This document shows, in pieces, positions 16,410 to 22,392 of a stretch of 22,392 nucleotides of DNA (position 1 is the first letter of the stretch; each line of letters begins with the position of its first letter). Location of the stretch: positions 1 through 22,392 of the forward strand of contig JALRFC010000005.1 of assembly GCA_023253875.1 (NCBI GenBank), in the 5' to 3' direction. The translations under genes and the position numbers were made by a program. Under the pieces are notes generated by a model. The model worked only from the letters and a program-made list of their open reading frames with translations. It was not told the DNA's origin and ran no database searches. The DNA is from Candidatus Kapaibacterium sp. (lineage in GTDB: Bacteria > Bacteroidota > Ignavibacteria > Kapaibacteriales > UBA961).

Positions 16410-16465
16410 CTCCATTTTCTCCCACAGTGTGCAAATCCTGTAATGTAATTCCCACTTTCACCCAC
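16410..16465 (-). promoter_or_regulatory. MraZ-box cluster upstream of mraZ
   Basis: On the minus strand GTGGGTGAAAGTGGGA (16465-16450) gives two GTGGG boxes with a 10-base period. GTGGGAGAAAATGGAG (16425-16410) gives a third box and a degenerate fourth with the same period. The two pairs are 40 bases apart, so all four lie on one helical face. Known MraZ sites are tandem TGGG-containing repeats with 10-base spacing in mraZ promoters, and the position about 135-190 bases before the start fits. The repeats are seen; binding by MraZ is inferred from the family. Confidence 0.75.
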
Positions 16466-16553
16466 AATTTTCACACAAAACTCACAAATCAAGATGACTT
16501 AACCAATTGTTTTTTCGAGTTTTGCCATCTTTTTCATAAAATCATAGTCTATT

Positions 16554-16588
16554 GGCAGTATTAACCAAAAGCCCTGATTTTTACTGCC
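16554..16588. other. Hairpin with 7-base perfect stem in the gene-free region
   Basis: GGCAGTA (16554-16560) pairs with TACTGCC (16582-16588). Within the loop, AAAAG and TTTT segments could extend the structure. There is no open reading frame here and no U-tract directly after either side, so this is not a clear terminator. It lies between the two MraZ-box clusters and may be part of a transcribed leader. Confidence 0.3.
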
Positions 16589-16643
16589 GTTATTTCTATA
16601 CTGCTAATTCGCACCAATATGAATAAAAAGACATAGCTATAGC

Positions 16644-16664
16644 AATTCAATAAGTCATTGAATT
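16644..16664. other. AT-rich hairpin, possible weak terminator on the minus strand
   Basis: AATTCAAT (16644-16651) and ATTGAATT (16657-16664) form a perfect 8-base stem with a 5-base loop. On the minus strand it is followed about 12 bases later by TCTTTTTATTC. The low GC content makes it a poor intrinsic terminator. It could end a short transcript starting at the distal MraZ-box cluster. Confidence 0.25.
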
Positions 16665-16812
16665 AGAGTAATTTACAAGAGTTTACAGAAAGGAGAGGAA
16701 AAACCAAGGATTGGGATTTGATGTGATTATGGGAAAGGGGATGCTTATTGTTCAGCGAAATCTCGACTTCTTGTTGACCAGAATTGTAATCCCAAAGAAC
16801 TTCCTCATGGCT

Positions 16813-16919
16813 GCTGCATGCCTTATATCAAGGAATTCCGGCTAAACATTTGATAATGGCTTCCCTCCACGATCAAATGCAATTGCTGAACTTTTCAAAC
16901 ATCCCCCACTTTCTCCCAC
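16813..16919 (-). repeat. Diverged second copy of the mraZ upstream region
   Basis: Three blocks occur here in the same order and orientation as near mraZ. On the minus strand these are a GTGGGxGAAAGTGGG box pair (16919-16904, matching 16465-16450), TGGAGGGAAGxCATTxTC ending near 16852 (10-base core at 16869-16860, matching 16414-16405), and GGCATGCAGC (16822-16813, matching 16371-16362). Spacings between blocks differ, with 43 and 48 bases between the last two. This suggests an old partial duplication of the promoter, or convergent use of the same signals. Confidence 0.5.
16904..16919 (-). promoter_or_regulatory. Distal MraZ-box pair
   Basis: GTGGGAGAAAGTGGGG on the minus strand contains two GTGGG boxes exactly 10 bases apart, the same syntax as the cluster next to mraZ. 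It lies about 630 bases upstream of the mraZ start and about 175 bases downstream of the ATPase gene. A second MraZ target or an upstream promoter of mraZ are the likely readings. Confidence 0.55.
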
Positions 16920-17005
16920 TAAGATGCTACAAAAAAACGAAAGTTTTTGCTTCTGTGCAATCATAATTAGATTATGTCAATCAAAAAATTTCATCTTTTT
17001 ACACA

Positions 17006-17042
17006 ATGGCATAATAATTCATTATTTGCCATGAATTTCATG
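17006..17042 (-). terminator. Possible terminator or dyad downstream of the STAND ATPase
   Basis: ATGGCA-T-AATAAT (17006-17018) pairs with ATTATTTGCCAT (17021-17032), a 12-base-pair stem with one bulge and a 2-base loop. A second palindrome, CATGAATTTCATG, overlaps its end (17030-17042). The position, 63 bases after the ATPase stop, suits a terminator, but the bases following on the minus strand (TGTGTAAAAAG) are not a U-tract. An operator or AT-rich structural element is equally possible. Confidence 0.35.
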
Positions 17043-17094
17043 CAAAAATGAAGGTATGTGATTGATTGGGGAATCTTTTTGTGATTTGAAGAGA

Positions 17095-19215
17095 TCAGAG
17101 CGAAGAAATTACTGAATTGAGAGAGGGCATATTCAGTGCTTTTGCTAATGTTTGAGCAGCTTTTTTATACTTATTTGCTTCCGATTTACGTGTCCCTGAT
17201 AACAATGTTGCGATATTGGCAATTGTCAATAATTGATATTCTCGTCCTAATTCCACGCTTGATTGTGCTGCTTTTTGTAGATATTTCCATGCCGGAACAT
17301 CTTCTTTCATGGCTAGATGATAGGTTGCATATGCATTGTCTAAAAGGCAATTAATAATTGGATCTTGTATCTTTTCTTGAATATTGCCTGTTTCCTTGAG
17401 AAAGACTTCTGCCCTTTCTGTCTCTCCAACGATTAATGAAATTCTAGCCATCAATAATGAAATCATGGCTTCATCTCTTTTTGGGATTGAACCGGCATGC
17501 AAACCAAGAAACTCATTTCCTTGATTCAGTGCTTGTTCATAGGAACCTTCATCGCAAAGAGAAATCATTTCCCTTTCCATAGCAGCTGAATCCGCTTTCA
17601 CCGTTTCATGCAATTGTTCTTCGGAATCTGACTCCCCTTTTTGCTCATGATATTCGGCTTGTTCCTGTGTGAGCACACTCATACCGAAATCTTCTCTGAG
17701 CTCAGCCCCAATTCGTGTTCTTTGCAATTTCATATCAATAGGCGTTTCTTCGCCAATCACACTCAATTGCTGAATATTGGCATCATACTGCTGAAGAGCA
17801 AATCCACTCATACTTGGCAATGACATATGCTGTGAAGTTTGAGCAATCTCCAATAGTCCATGTTGAACCACCTCTTTTTCACCAGCACCATTTGCATGTG
17901 CAACTATATATGGTGTAATTTTAGATCTTTGGACTTCATCAAGTCCTTCTGCTTGTTCTTGTAATACATGCATCATCTGACTATGTATTGCAGTTTTCTC
18001 TTCAAACTCAAGCGATTTCTCAAAATACTCACGATAAAATGTTTGAGTAAATTCAAAAAGCGTTGTTTTTATTCCATACCGTTCATGTGGTCCAAGACTT
18101 CTTAAGACACCTGTCTTCGCTTGCACTCTTTTTATTCTTCGAATCGCAGTGACAATATCCGTGTTGAGTAATTTGGATATGATAAATGCACTACTCTCTA
18201 CACCTTCCGCTGCGCATAAAGAAAGAAGCATGATTTCTTCTTCATTGAGATTTTCAATCAATTTAGAAAAGGCAGCATGAACACTAGATGGGAGAAGATC
18301 TCCACGAGTAAATTCCTCTTTGACTGATCCATCTTCTTTGAAAGGCGTGACTTTTGCAAAATATCTGACATACTCTGTGACCACACTCGGAATGCCTGAT
18401 GTTTTATCATAGAGACTAGATTCAAATGCTGCATTGCCTGTGTATTGAGGGAGAATTCTCACACATAATTCATGAACCTCTGATGTTGAGAATGCTTCCA
18501 CTTCACAAAAACGGTAGGATGCTCCATTATCTTTCACAGTGCGTAATACACTGAGGAGAGGTGACAATGTTTCTTCGGCGATGCTTCTACGATAAGCTAT
18601 AACAAGAAGTATAGGCAGTGTATTTATATTCTCTACCAACTTTTCAATGAGCAATGCAGACTCAGCATCACACCAGTGCATATCATCAAGGATGAGAATG
18701 AGAGGACTCTTGCCAGACCATTCAGTCAATGTTTTAAAAAATTCTAGGTATAAATCCTTTTTCTCTTGCTCCTCTTTTTTACCTTCTGTTTTCTCTTTCT
18801 CATTTTTGTATAATTGAACATCACGATTGATTTCTTTGACCGCATCCACCAAATCACCAAAATACGGCACCGATGTAAGCAATGTCATTCCGATATTGAT
18901 CGCCAATTTCTTTTTTGGCGTCATTACCGATTCAGAAGACTTTAATTCTTCAATCAATCGTAAAAATGGTCCAAGCGGTTGCAACATACCCACCTGCATT
19001 GTACCAACAGGTGCCTGACATGCTGCCATGGAAACAAGCGCTTTGTCTTGCTTTTGAGAGGCTTGTTCAAAGACTCTCAAGAGGGTGGTTTTGCCAAATC
19101 CTGTTTCACCGGAAAGAAATATCACAGAACCCTGCTTCTTCTTCAATCTATCGGCTGAAGAATGCAAGATATCGAGCGTTTTCGCTCTTTGTATGATGAT
19201 ATGTTGCTGTTCCAT
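17095..19215 (-). CDS. STAND-type (AAA_16-like) ATPase with helical C-terminal region, no output domain recognised
   Basis: This 706-aa protein is predicted to be cytoplasmic. The P-loop GETGFGKTT is at residues 36-44 and Walker B LILILDD at 172-178, followed by MHWCDAES, the pattern of AAA_16 ATPases found in signal-transduction proteins such as ATPase-cyclase fusions and MalT-like regulators. A Lys/Glu-rich insert (about 137-154) separates the two motifs. YRRS (about 213-216) could hold a sensor arginine. After about residue 300 it is alpha-helical, with Glu-rich stretches and weak TPR-like repeats towards the end (about 560-706). STAND proteins usually end in a DNA-binding, cyclase, kinase or effector domain; none is visible here, so it may act through a partner. 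It stands alone between terminators, with no co-transcribed gene. The biological role is unknown. Confidence 0.75.
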   Translation of the reverse strand: MEQQHIIIQRAKTLDILHSSADRLKKKQGSVIFLSGETGFGKTTLLRVFEQASQKQDKALVSMAACQAPVGTMQVGMLQPLGPFLRLIEELKSSESVMTPKKKLAINIGMTLLTSVPYFGDLVDAVKEINRDVQLYKNEKEKTEGKKEEQEKKDLYLEFFKTLTEWSGKSPLILILDDMHWCDAESALLIEKLVENINTLPILLVIAYRRSIAEETLSPLLSVLRTVKDNGASYRFCEVEAFSTSEVHELCVRILPQYTGNAAFESSLYDKTSGIPSVVTEYVRYFAKVTPFKEDGSVKEEFTRGDLLPSSVHAAFSKLIENLNEEEIMLLSLCAAEGVESSAFIISKLLNTDIVTAIRRIKRVQAKTGVLRSLGPHERYGIKTTLFEFTQTFYREYFEKSLEFEEKTAIHSQMMHVLQEQAEGLDEVQRSKITPYIVAHANGAGEKEVVQHGLLEIAQTSQHMSLPSMSGFALQQYDANIQQLSVIGEETPIDMKLQRTRIGAELREDFGMSVLTQEQAEYHEQKGESDSEEQLHETVKADSAAMEREMISLCDEGSYEQALNQGNEFLGLHAGSIPKRDEAMISLLMARISLIVGETERAEVFLKETGNIQEKIQDPIINCLLDNAYATYHLAMKEDVPAWKYLQKAAQSSVELGREYQLLTIANIATLLSGTRKSEANKYKKAAQTLAKALNMPSLNSVISSL

Positions 19216-19271
19216 GAACTCTGTACTTTTTTAGGGTTGGCAAATTACGCAGATTAATAGAATAATCAGGC

Positions 19272-19304
19272 TGAAAAACAATGGCGAGACCAATGTCCCG
19301 CCAT
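19272..19304 (-). terminator. Rho-independent terminator of rmuC
   Basis: On the minus strand ATGGCGGGAC (19304-19295), loop ATTG and GTCTCGCCAT (19290-19281) form a 10-base stem with one G-U pair, followed at once by TGTTTTTC. It lies about 40 bases after the rmuC stop. On the plus strand the G-U becomes an A-C mismatch and no U-tract follows, so it works for the minus strand only. Confidence 0.85.
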
Positions 19305-19344
19305 CCTATTTCAGAGCCAATCATCCTTGCTCTTCCGAATCTTC

Positions 19345-20697
19345 TTATGAGTCGCTGTCTATTTCATCCAATTCTCCAAAGGCAGGCAAATGTAGGAGAT
19401 CATTACTTTGACCTGAAGGGAGTTCCTGTACATCTCGCAATTTCTTCTCAATTGCCCTAGTCCGAACGCCGGCTTTGTCAATCTCACTAGCAGCCAATTC
19501 CAATTTGCGTTTCGTAGCTTCGAGAACAGTACCGAATTTTCCAAATTCAGATTTCACTGCACCGAGCAATTTCCATACTTCGCTTGATCTTTGTTCAATC
19601 GCCAATGTTCTGAATCCCATTTGTAAACTGCTTAGATAAGCAACAAGATTTGTTGGTCCTACTATGATGATTTGATACTCCTTTCTCAAGAATTCAAATA
19701 GTCCTGGCAAATGTAGAATTTCAGCATATAAACCTTCAGTAGGAACAAACATCACTGCAAAATCAGTGGTCACAGGAGGATTGATATATTTCGATGCAAT
19801 GGTTTTTGCATTTTCCTTTACGACATCTGCAAATGCCTTTCTCGCAGCTTCAATTTCTTTTTGAGGAATTGTGCCGACAGCATTATATGCATCAATCAAG
19901 CGCTCATAGACTTCAATGGGAAATTTGGAATCAATAGGCACAAGTATGTCTTCACCACCTTGTTGCTTGTTTGGCAACTTCACTACGAATTCAACTCTTT
20001 CTTGTGTACCCTGTTTGACAATCACATTTTCTTCATATTGATCTCTCGTTAGAAATTCTTCTAAAAGATTACGTAATTGAATTTCACCAACGATGCCTCT
20101 TGTTTTCACATTGCTGAGAACCTTTTTCAAATCGCCAACTCCATTGGCCAGTCCTTGCATCTCGCCAAGTCCTTTATGCACTTGTTCAAGTCTGTCACTG
20201 ATCAATTTGAATGATTGATTAAATCGTTGTTCGAGTCCTTCCTGCAATTTTTCATCAACCGTTTTACGCATTTCATCCAATTGTTTTGCATTGTCATCCT
20301 GCAAATTCTTCAACTTGTCTTCCATTGTGCTACGAATCTCAGACAACTTATCATCTGCATTCTTACGGATATGTTCTTGCTTGAGGATCAAGTCTTCAAA
20401 TTTCTGCCTTTGTAATTCATTCAATTCTCGAATACTCTCAGACAATCTTCGTTCAAAATTCAAGAGCACCATTTGTTGTTCCTCTCTCGATTCACGAAGT
20501 GCTCTTTGACTCTCTTCGCGATTTCTTCCAAATTCTTCACGAATAAGTGGGTCCATTCGCGAAATATCCGCATCGAGTTTGATGAGTTTGTCAGTACTTT
20601 CTCCTGACTGTTGATCTTTTGAAGTTCTCTGTGAAGACCAAATGGTATATGCTCCCATAAAACAAAGAAGCACTAAAAGTAGAAGGGTAAAATCCAT
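19345..20697 (-). CDS. rmuC: DNA recombination protein RmuC
   Basis: This 450-aa protein has an N-terminal membrane anchor (FTLLLLVLLCFMGAYTIW, residues 3-20), then a long Glu/Arg/Gln-rich coiled coil (about 40-190), then the RmuC domain. Family-typical stretches in that domain include KTRGIVGEIQLRNLLEEFL, VPIDSKFPIEVYERL, TTDFAVMFVPTEGLYAEIL, IIIVGPTNLVAYLSSLQMGF and LLGAVKSEFGKFGTVL. RmuC limits inversion-type recombination at short inverted repeats in E. coli and is thought to be related to restriction-type nucleases; its exact activity is unsettled. The gene appears monocistronic, with a terminator right after it and hppA's terminator upstream. The acidic C-terminal tail (ELDEIDSDS) is variable in the family. 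AGAGAG about 6 bases before the ATG may serve as ribosome-binding site. Confidence 0.95.
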   Translation of the reverse strand: MDFTLLLLVLLCFMGAYTIWSSQRTSKDQQSGESTDKLIKLDADISRMDPLIREEFGRNREESQRALRESREEQQMVLLNFERRLSESIRELNELQRQKFEDLILKQEHIRKNADDKLSEIRSTMEDKLKNLQDDNAKQLDEMRKTVDEKLQEGLEQRFNQSFKLISDRLEQVHKGLGEMQGLANGVGDLKKVLSNVKTRGIVGEIQLRNLLEEFLTRDQYEENVIVKQGTQERVEFVVKLPNKQQGGEDILVPIDSKFPIEVYERLIDAYNAVGTIPQKEIEAARKAFADVVKENAKTIASKYINPPVTTDFAVMFVPTEGLYAEILHLPGLFEFLRKEYQIIIVGPTNLVAYLSSLQMGFRTLAIEQRSSEVWKLLGAVKSEFGKFGTVLEATKRKLELAASEIDKAGVRTRAIEKKLRDVQELPSGQSNDLLHLPAFGELDEIDSDS

Positions 20698-20761
20698 AGA
20701 ATACTCTCTCTATGTTTGTGAATAAAACATCCCCGAATGATGAAATTGCGTCGGTCCCAAG

Positions 20762-20880
20762 ATTGATGCAATAATGTTCATGACATGGGGGAATTCATGC
20801 ATGAATAAAAAAGCCGCCGACAAAGCATTGAACTTTGAGGGCGGCGATATACGATTTGCAGTGAACATTATTGCATCAAT
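20762..20880. repeat. 19-base perfect inverted repeat flanking the hppA terminator
   Basis: ATTGATGCAATAATGTTCA (20762-20780) is the exact reverse complement of 20862-20880. The arms are 100 bases apart. The right arm contains the hppA stop codon (20876-20878); the left arm lies just upstream of rmuC. Between them is the hppA terminator. An arm of this length is very unlikely by chance in a 22-kb window. No clear target-site duplication is seen immediately outside the arms, so a mobile-element origin is not shown. Confidence 0.85.
20805..20845 (-). terminator. Rho-independent terminator of hppA
   Basis: On the minus strand GCCGCC (20845-20840) pairs with GGCGGC (20818-20813), and inside it CAAAG (20837-20833) pairs with CTTTG (20825-20821) around a 7-base loop. 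TTTTTTATTC follows directly. This is a strong intrinsic terminator about 30 bases after the hppA stop. Confidence 0.92.
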
Positions 20881-22392
20881 GTTGACCCAAGCCAAACATA
20901 TTGAGCAAAATGCCGCCTTTTTCTACAAAGAACGGTACAAATACCAATGAAATGATTGCCATCAATTTGATGAGAATATTCAAGGATGGGCCTGAAGTAT
21001 CTTTAAATGGATCACCAACAGTATCGCCTACAACAGCTGCTTTATGGGTATCCGAACCTTTACCACCCAATTGTCCTGTTTCAATATATTTCTTGGCATT
21101 ATCCCAAGCACCGCCGGAATTTGCCATTGAAATCGCCATCATGACACCGGTGATCAATGCACCAATCAAGAGTCCGGCGACCATATGCACACCAAAGAGC
21201 CAACCTGAAAGTAGCGGCGTAAGAATAACCAATAAGCCCGGTGCAATCATTTCACGCAATGAAGCTTTGGTAGAAATATCTACGCATGTACTATAATCTG
21301 CTCTTGCTTTCCCTTCAAGCAATCCGGGAATTGTACGGAACTGTCTTCTCACTTCTTCAATCATGCTGAATGCGGCCTTTCCTACCGAACGCATTGTCAT
21401 CGCTGAGAATGCAAATGGAAGAGATGCACCAACGAATAAACCGGCCATTACTATAGGATCAAGCATATTGATATTTGGTAATTCAGCTCTGGTCAAGAAT
21501 GCTGCAGTTAGTGCGAGTGAAGTCAAAGCAGCGGAACCAATCGCAAATCCTTTTCCGATGGCTGCTGTTGTATTTCCTGCTGCATCAAGTGCATCTGTAC
21601 GCTTACGGATATCTTTACCCATTTCAGCCATTTCAGCAATACCACCTGCATTATCTGAAACAGGACCATATGCATCGATGGTAAGACCAACTGCAATGGT
21701 ACCAAGCATACCGATAGCAGCCATGGCGATGCCATACATTCCTGCAAAAGAGAATCCAATCACTACGGTAATCGCCATGATAAGCATTGGAAGCACAGAT
21801 GAATTATACCCCAAAGACAAACCATATATGATATTGGTAGCCGCACCGGTTTGTGATGCATCAGCAACTTCACGAACAGGAGCATAGCGGTGAGATGTAT
21901 AGTATTCTGTGATCAAACCAATAGCAAGTCCTGAAATCAAACCTGCTGCGAGTGTAATAAATACGCCCATATTGGTATGCATACGATTGCCAAGCATGAA
22001 TTCACCAGGCAACATATTCATTGTGAAAGGATATAATGCGATGAGCATGAGAATGGTTGAAATGATCAATGCATTCTTTAATGATGATTCAACCTTTTCC
22101 TCGGATTTTGGATTGATGAAGAAGAGAGAAACCAAGCTTGCGACAATGCCTACACCGCTAACGAAGAGCGGAAATAACAAAGCAGATGTTTTTGCTTCGC
22201 CTTCAAGCATTGCAAAGGAAGCAGCTCCAATCACCATCGCGGCGCATGTTGATTCTGCAACAGAGCCAAAAAGATCGGCACCCATTCCGGCAATATCACC
22301 AACATTATCACCAACATTGTCTGCAATAACTGCAGGATTGCGTGGATCATCTTCAGGAATACCGGCTTCAACTTTACCAACCAAATCTGCTC
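20876..22392 (-). CDS. hppA: Membrane-bound ion-translocating pyrophosphatase, 5'-truncated by window edge
   Basis: The frame runs off the right edge. The first in-window codons read A-D-L-V-G-K, so the apparent TTG start at 22384 is internal; about 505 of the usual roughly 700 residues are present. Pyrophosphate-binding and catalytic motifs are intact: VGKVEAGIPEDDPRNPAVIA, DNVGDNVGD, ITEYYTS, DASQTGAATNII, SDNAGGIAEMA and, near the end, DTVGDPFKDTSGPSLN. The enzyme couples pyrophosphate hydrolysis to H+ or Na+ export across the inner membrane through about 16 helices. In GNTTAAIGKG (about 21545-21575) Ala and Gly take the places of the Lys and Thr that mark K+-independent enzymes, so this belongs to the K+-dependent type. 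Whether it pumps Na+, H+ or both cannot be decided here. It ends with a strong terminator. Confidence 0.97.
   Translation of the reverse strand, partial: ADLVGKVEAGIPEDDPRNPAVIADNVGDNVGDIAGMGADLFGSVAESTCAAMVIGAASFAMLEGEAKTSALLFPLFVSGVGIVASLVSLFFINPKSEEKVESSLKNALIISTILMLIALYPFTMNMLPGEFMLGNRMHTNMGVFITLAAGLISGLAIGLITEYYTSHRYAPVREVADASQTGAATNIIYGLSLGYNSSVLPMLIMAITVVIGFSFAGMYGIAMAAIGMLGTIAVGLTIDAYGPVSDNAGGIAEMAEMGKDIRKRTDALDAAGNTTAAIGKGFAIGSAALTSLALTAAFLTRAELPNINMLDPIVMAGLFVGASLPFAFSAMTMRSVGKAAFSMIEEVRRQFRTIPGLLEGKARADYSTCVDISTKASLREMIAPGLLVILTPLLSGWLFGVHMVAGLLIGALITGVMMAISMANSGGAWDNAKKYIETGQLGGKGSDTHKAAVVGDTVGDPFKDTSGPSLNILIKLMAIISLVFVPFFVEKGGILLNMFGLGQH

Larger units (their letters stand above)
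16277..17094. other. Gene-free region between the STAND ATPase and mraZ
   Basis: No open reading frame here has coding-like composition or recognisable homology; the longest is 65 codons and looks random. The stretch holds two MraZ-box clusters, a diverged promoter duplication, an 11-base tandem repeat, several hairpins and an 18-codon reading frame (16752-16808, minus) with no ribosome-binding site. At 818 bases it is by far the longest gene-free stretch of an otherwise compact window. A small RNA is possible; nothing resembles tRNA, tmRNA, RNase P or 6S RNA by eye. Confidence 0.6.

Noticed and set aside
16752..16808. 18-codon frame (minus) downstream of the distal MraZ boxes
   Set aside because: There is no Shine-Dalgarno and no comparative support; frames this short are expected by chance. 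It is mentioned only in the context of a possible small transcript.
20762..20880. Insertion-sequence or MITE call for the 19-base inverted repeat
   Set aside because: There is no immediate target-site duplication, no second copy in the window and no transposase; CCCAAG occurs on both sides but at unequal distance from the arms.
20710..20895. 61-codon minus-strand frame between hppA and rmuC
   Set aside because: It overlaps the hppA end in another frame and runs through the terminator stem, so it is not a plausible gene.
21363..21887. Plus-strand open frame of 174 codons inside hppA
   Set aside because: It is the reverse shadow of a Gly/Ala-rich membrane gene, which lacks stop codons on the opposite strand for compositional reasons.
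22382..22384. TTG as start codon of the pyrophosphatase
   Set aside because: The codons before it continue the conserved A-D-L-V-G-K motif, so the gene simply extends past the window edge.

Overview
The window looks like a chromosomal segment of a moderately AT-rich Gram-negative bacterium of the Fibrobacteres-Chlorobi-Bacteroidetes (FCB) supergroup. The clues are large secreted proteins with SBBP beta-propeller repeats and C-terminal type IX secretion (T9SS) sorting tails, a barrel plus OmpA envelope protein, generally weak Shine-Dalgarno signals, and a K+-dependent-type membrane pyrophosphatase. A Kapabacteria/Ignavibacteria/Chlorobi-like lineage is my best guess, but sequence inspection alone cannot fix the phylum. 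No rRNA, tRNA, CRISPR array, transposase or phage gene was seen.

Layout, left to right. (1) 1-8717, minus strand: a tightly packed run transcribed in the order SBBP/T9SS surface protein -> barrel + double OmpA protein -> SelD -> LepB -> MBL/beta-CASP nuclease (cut by the left edge). Three successive junctions are stop/start overlaps (TGATG, ATGA, ATGA), and the last gap is 5 bases. A 109-base leader with mutually exclusive hairpins precedes this run. (2) 8827-9564, minus: an internally duplicated polytopic membrane protein of unknown function. (3) 9565-9725: a divergent intergenic region with three dyads. (4) 9726-11956, plus: a two-gene Wzx-like flippase + GT2 glycosyltransferase cassette, the only plus-strand genes. 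Its end overlaps the end of the next gene. (5) 11947-16276, minus: mraZ-rsmH, the head of the division and cell-wall (dcw) cluster. It is followed not by ftsL/ftsI but by a T9SS-tailed secreted protein and by a ribulose-phosphate 3-epimerase whose metal-binding HxD strand carries a 5-residue in-frame deletion. (6) 16277-17094: an 818-base gene-free region with MraZ-box-like repeats near mraZ and a second, diverged copy of the same arrangement about 450 bases further upstream. (7) 17095-19215, minus: a STAND/AAA_16-type ATPase without a recognisable output domain. (8) 19345-20697, minus: rmuC, followed by a clear intrinsic terminator. (9) 20876-22392, minus: hppA (5' end beyond the right edge), with a strong terminator enclosed in a 19-base perfect inverted repeat.

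Functionally the segment mixes envelope biogenesis (LepB, OmpA-like protein, T9SS cargo, flippase/glycosyltransferase), the start of the dcw cluster, and core metabolism or energetics (SelD, Rpe, HppA). I see no complete new defence or mobile system. The points most worth checking are the Rpe catalytic-strand deletion, the duplicated MraZ-type promoter region, the alternative hairpins before the surface-protein operon, and the long inverted repeat around the hppA terminator.
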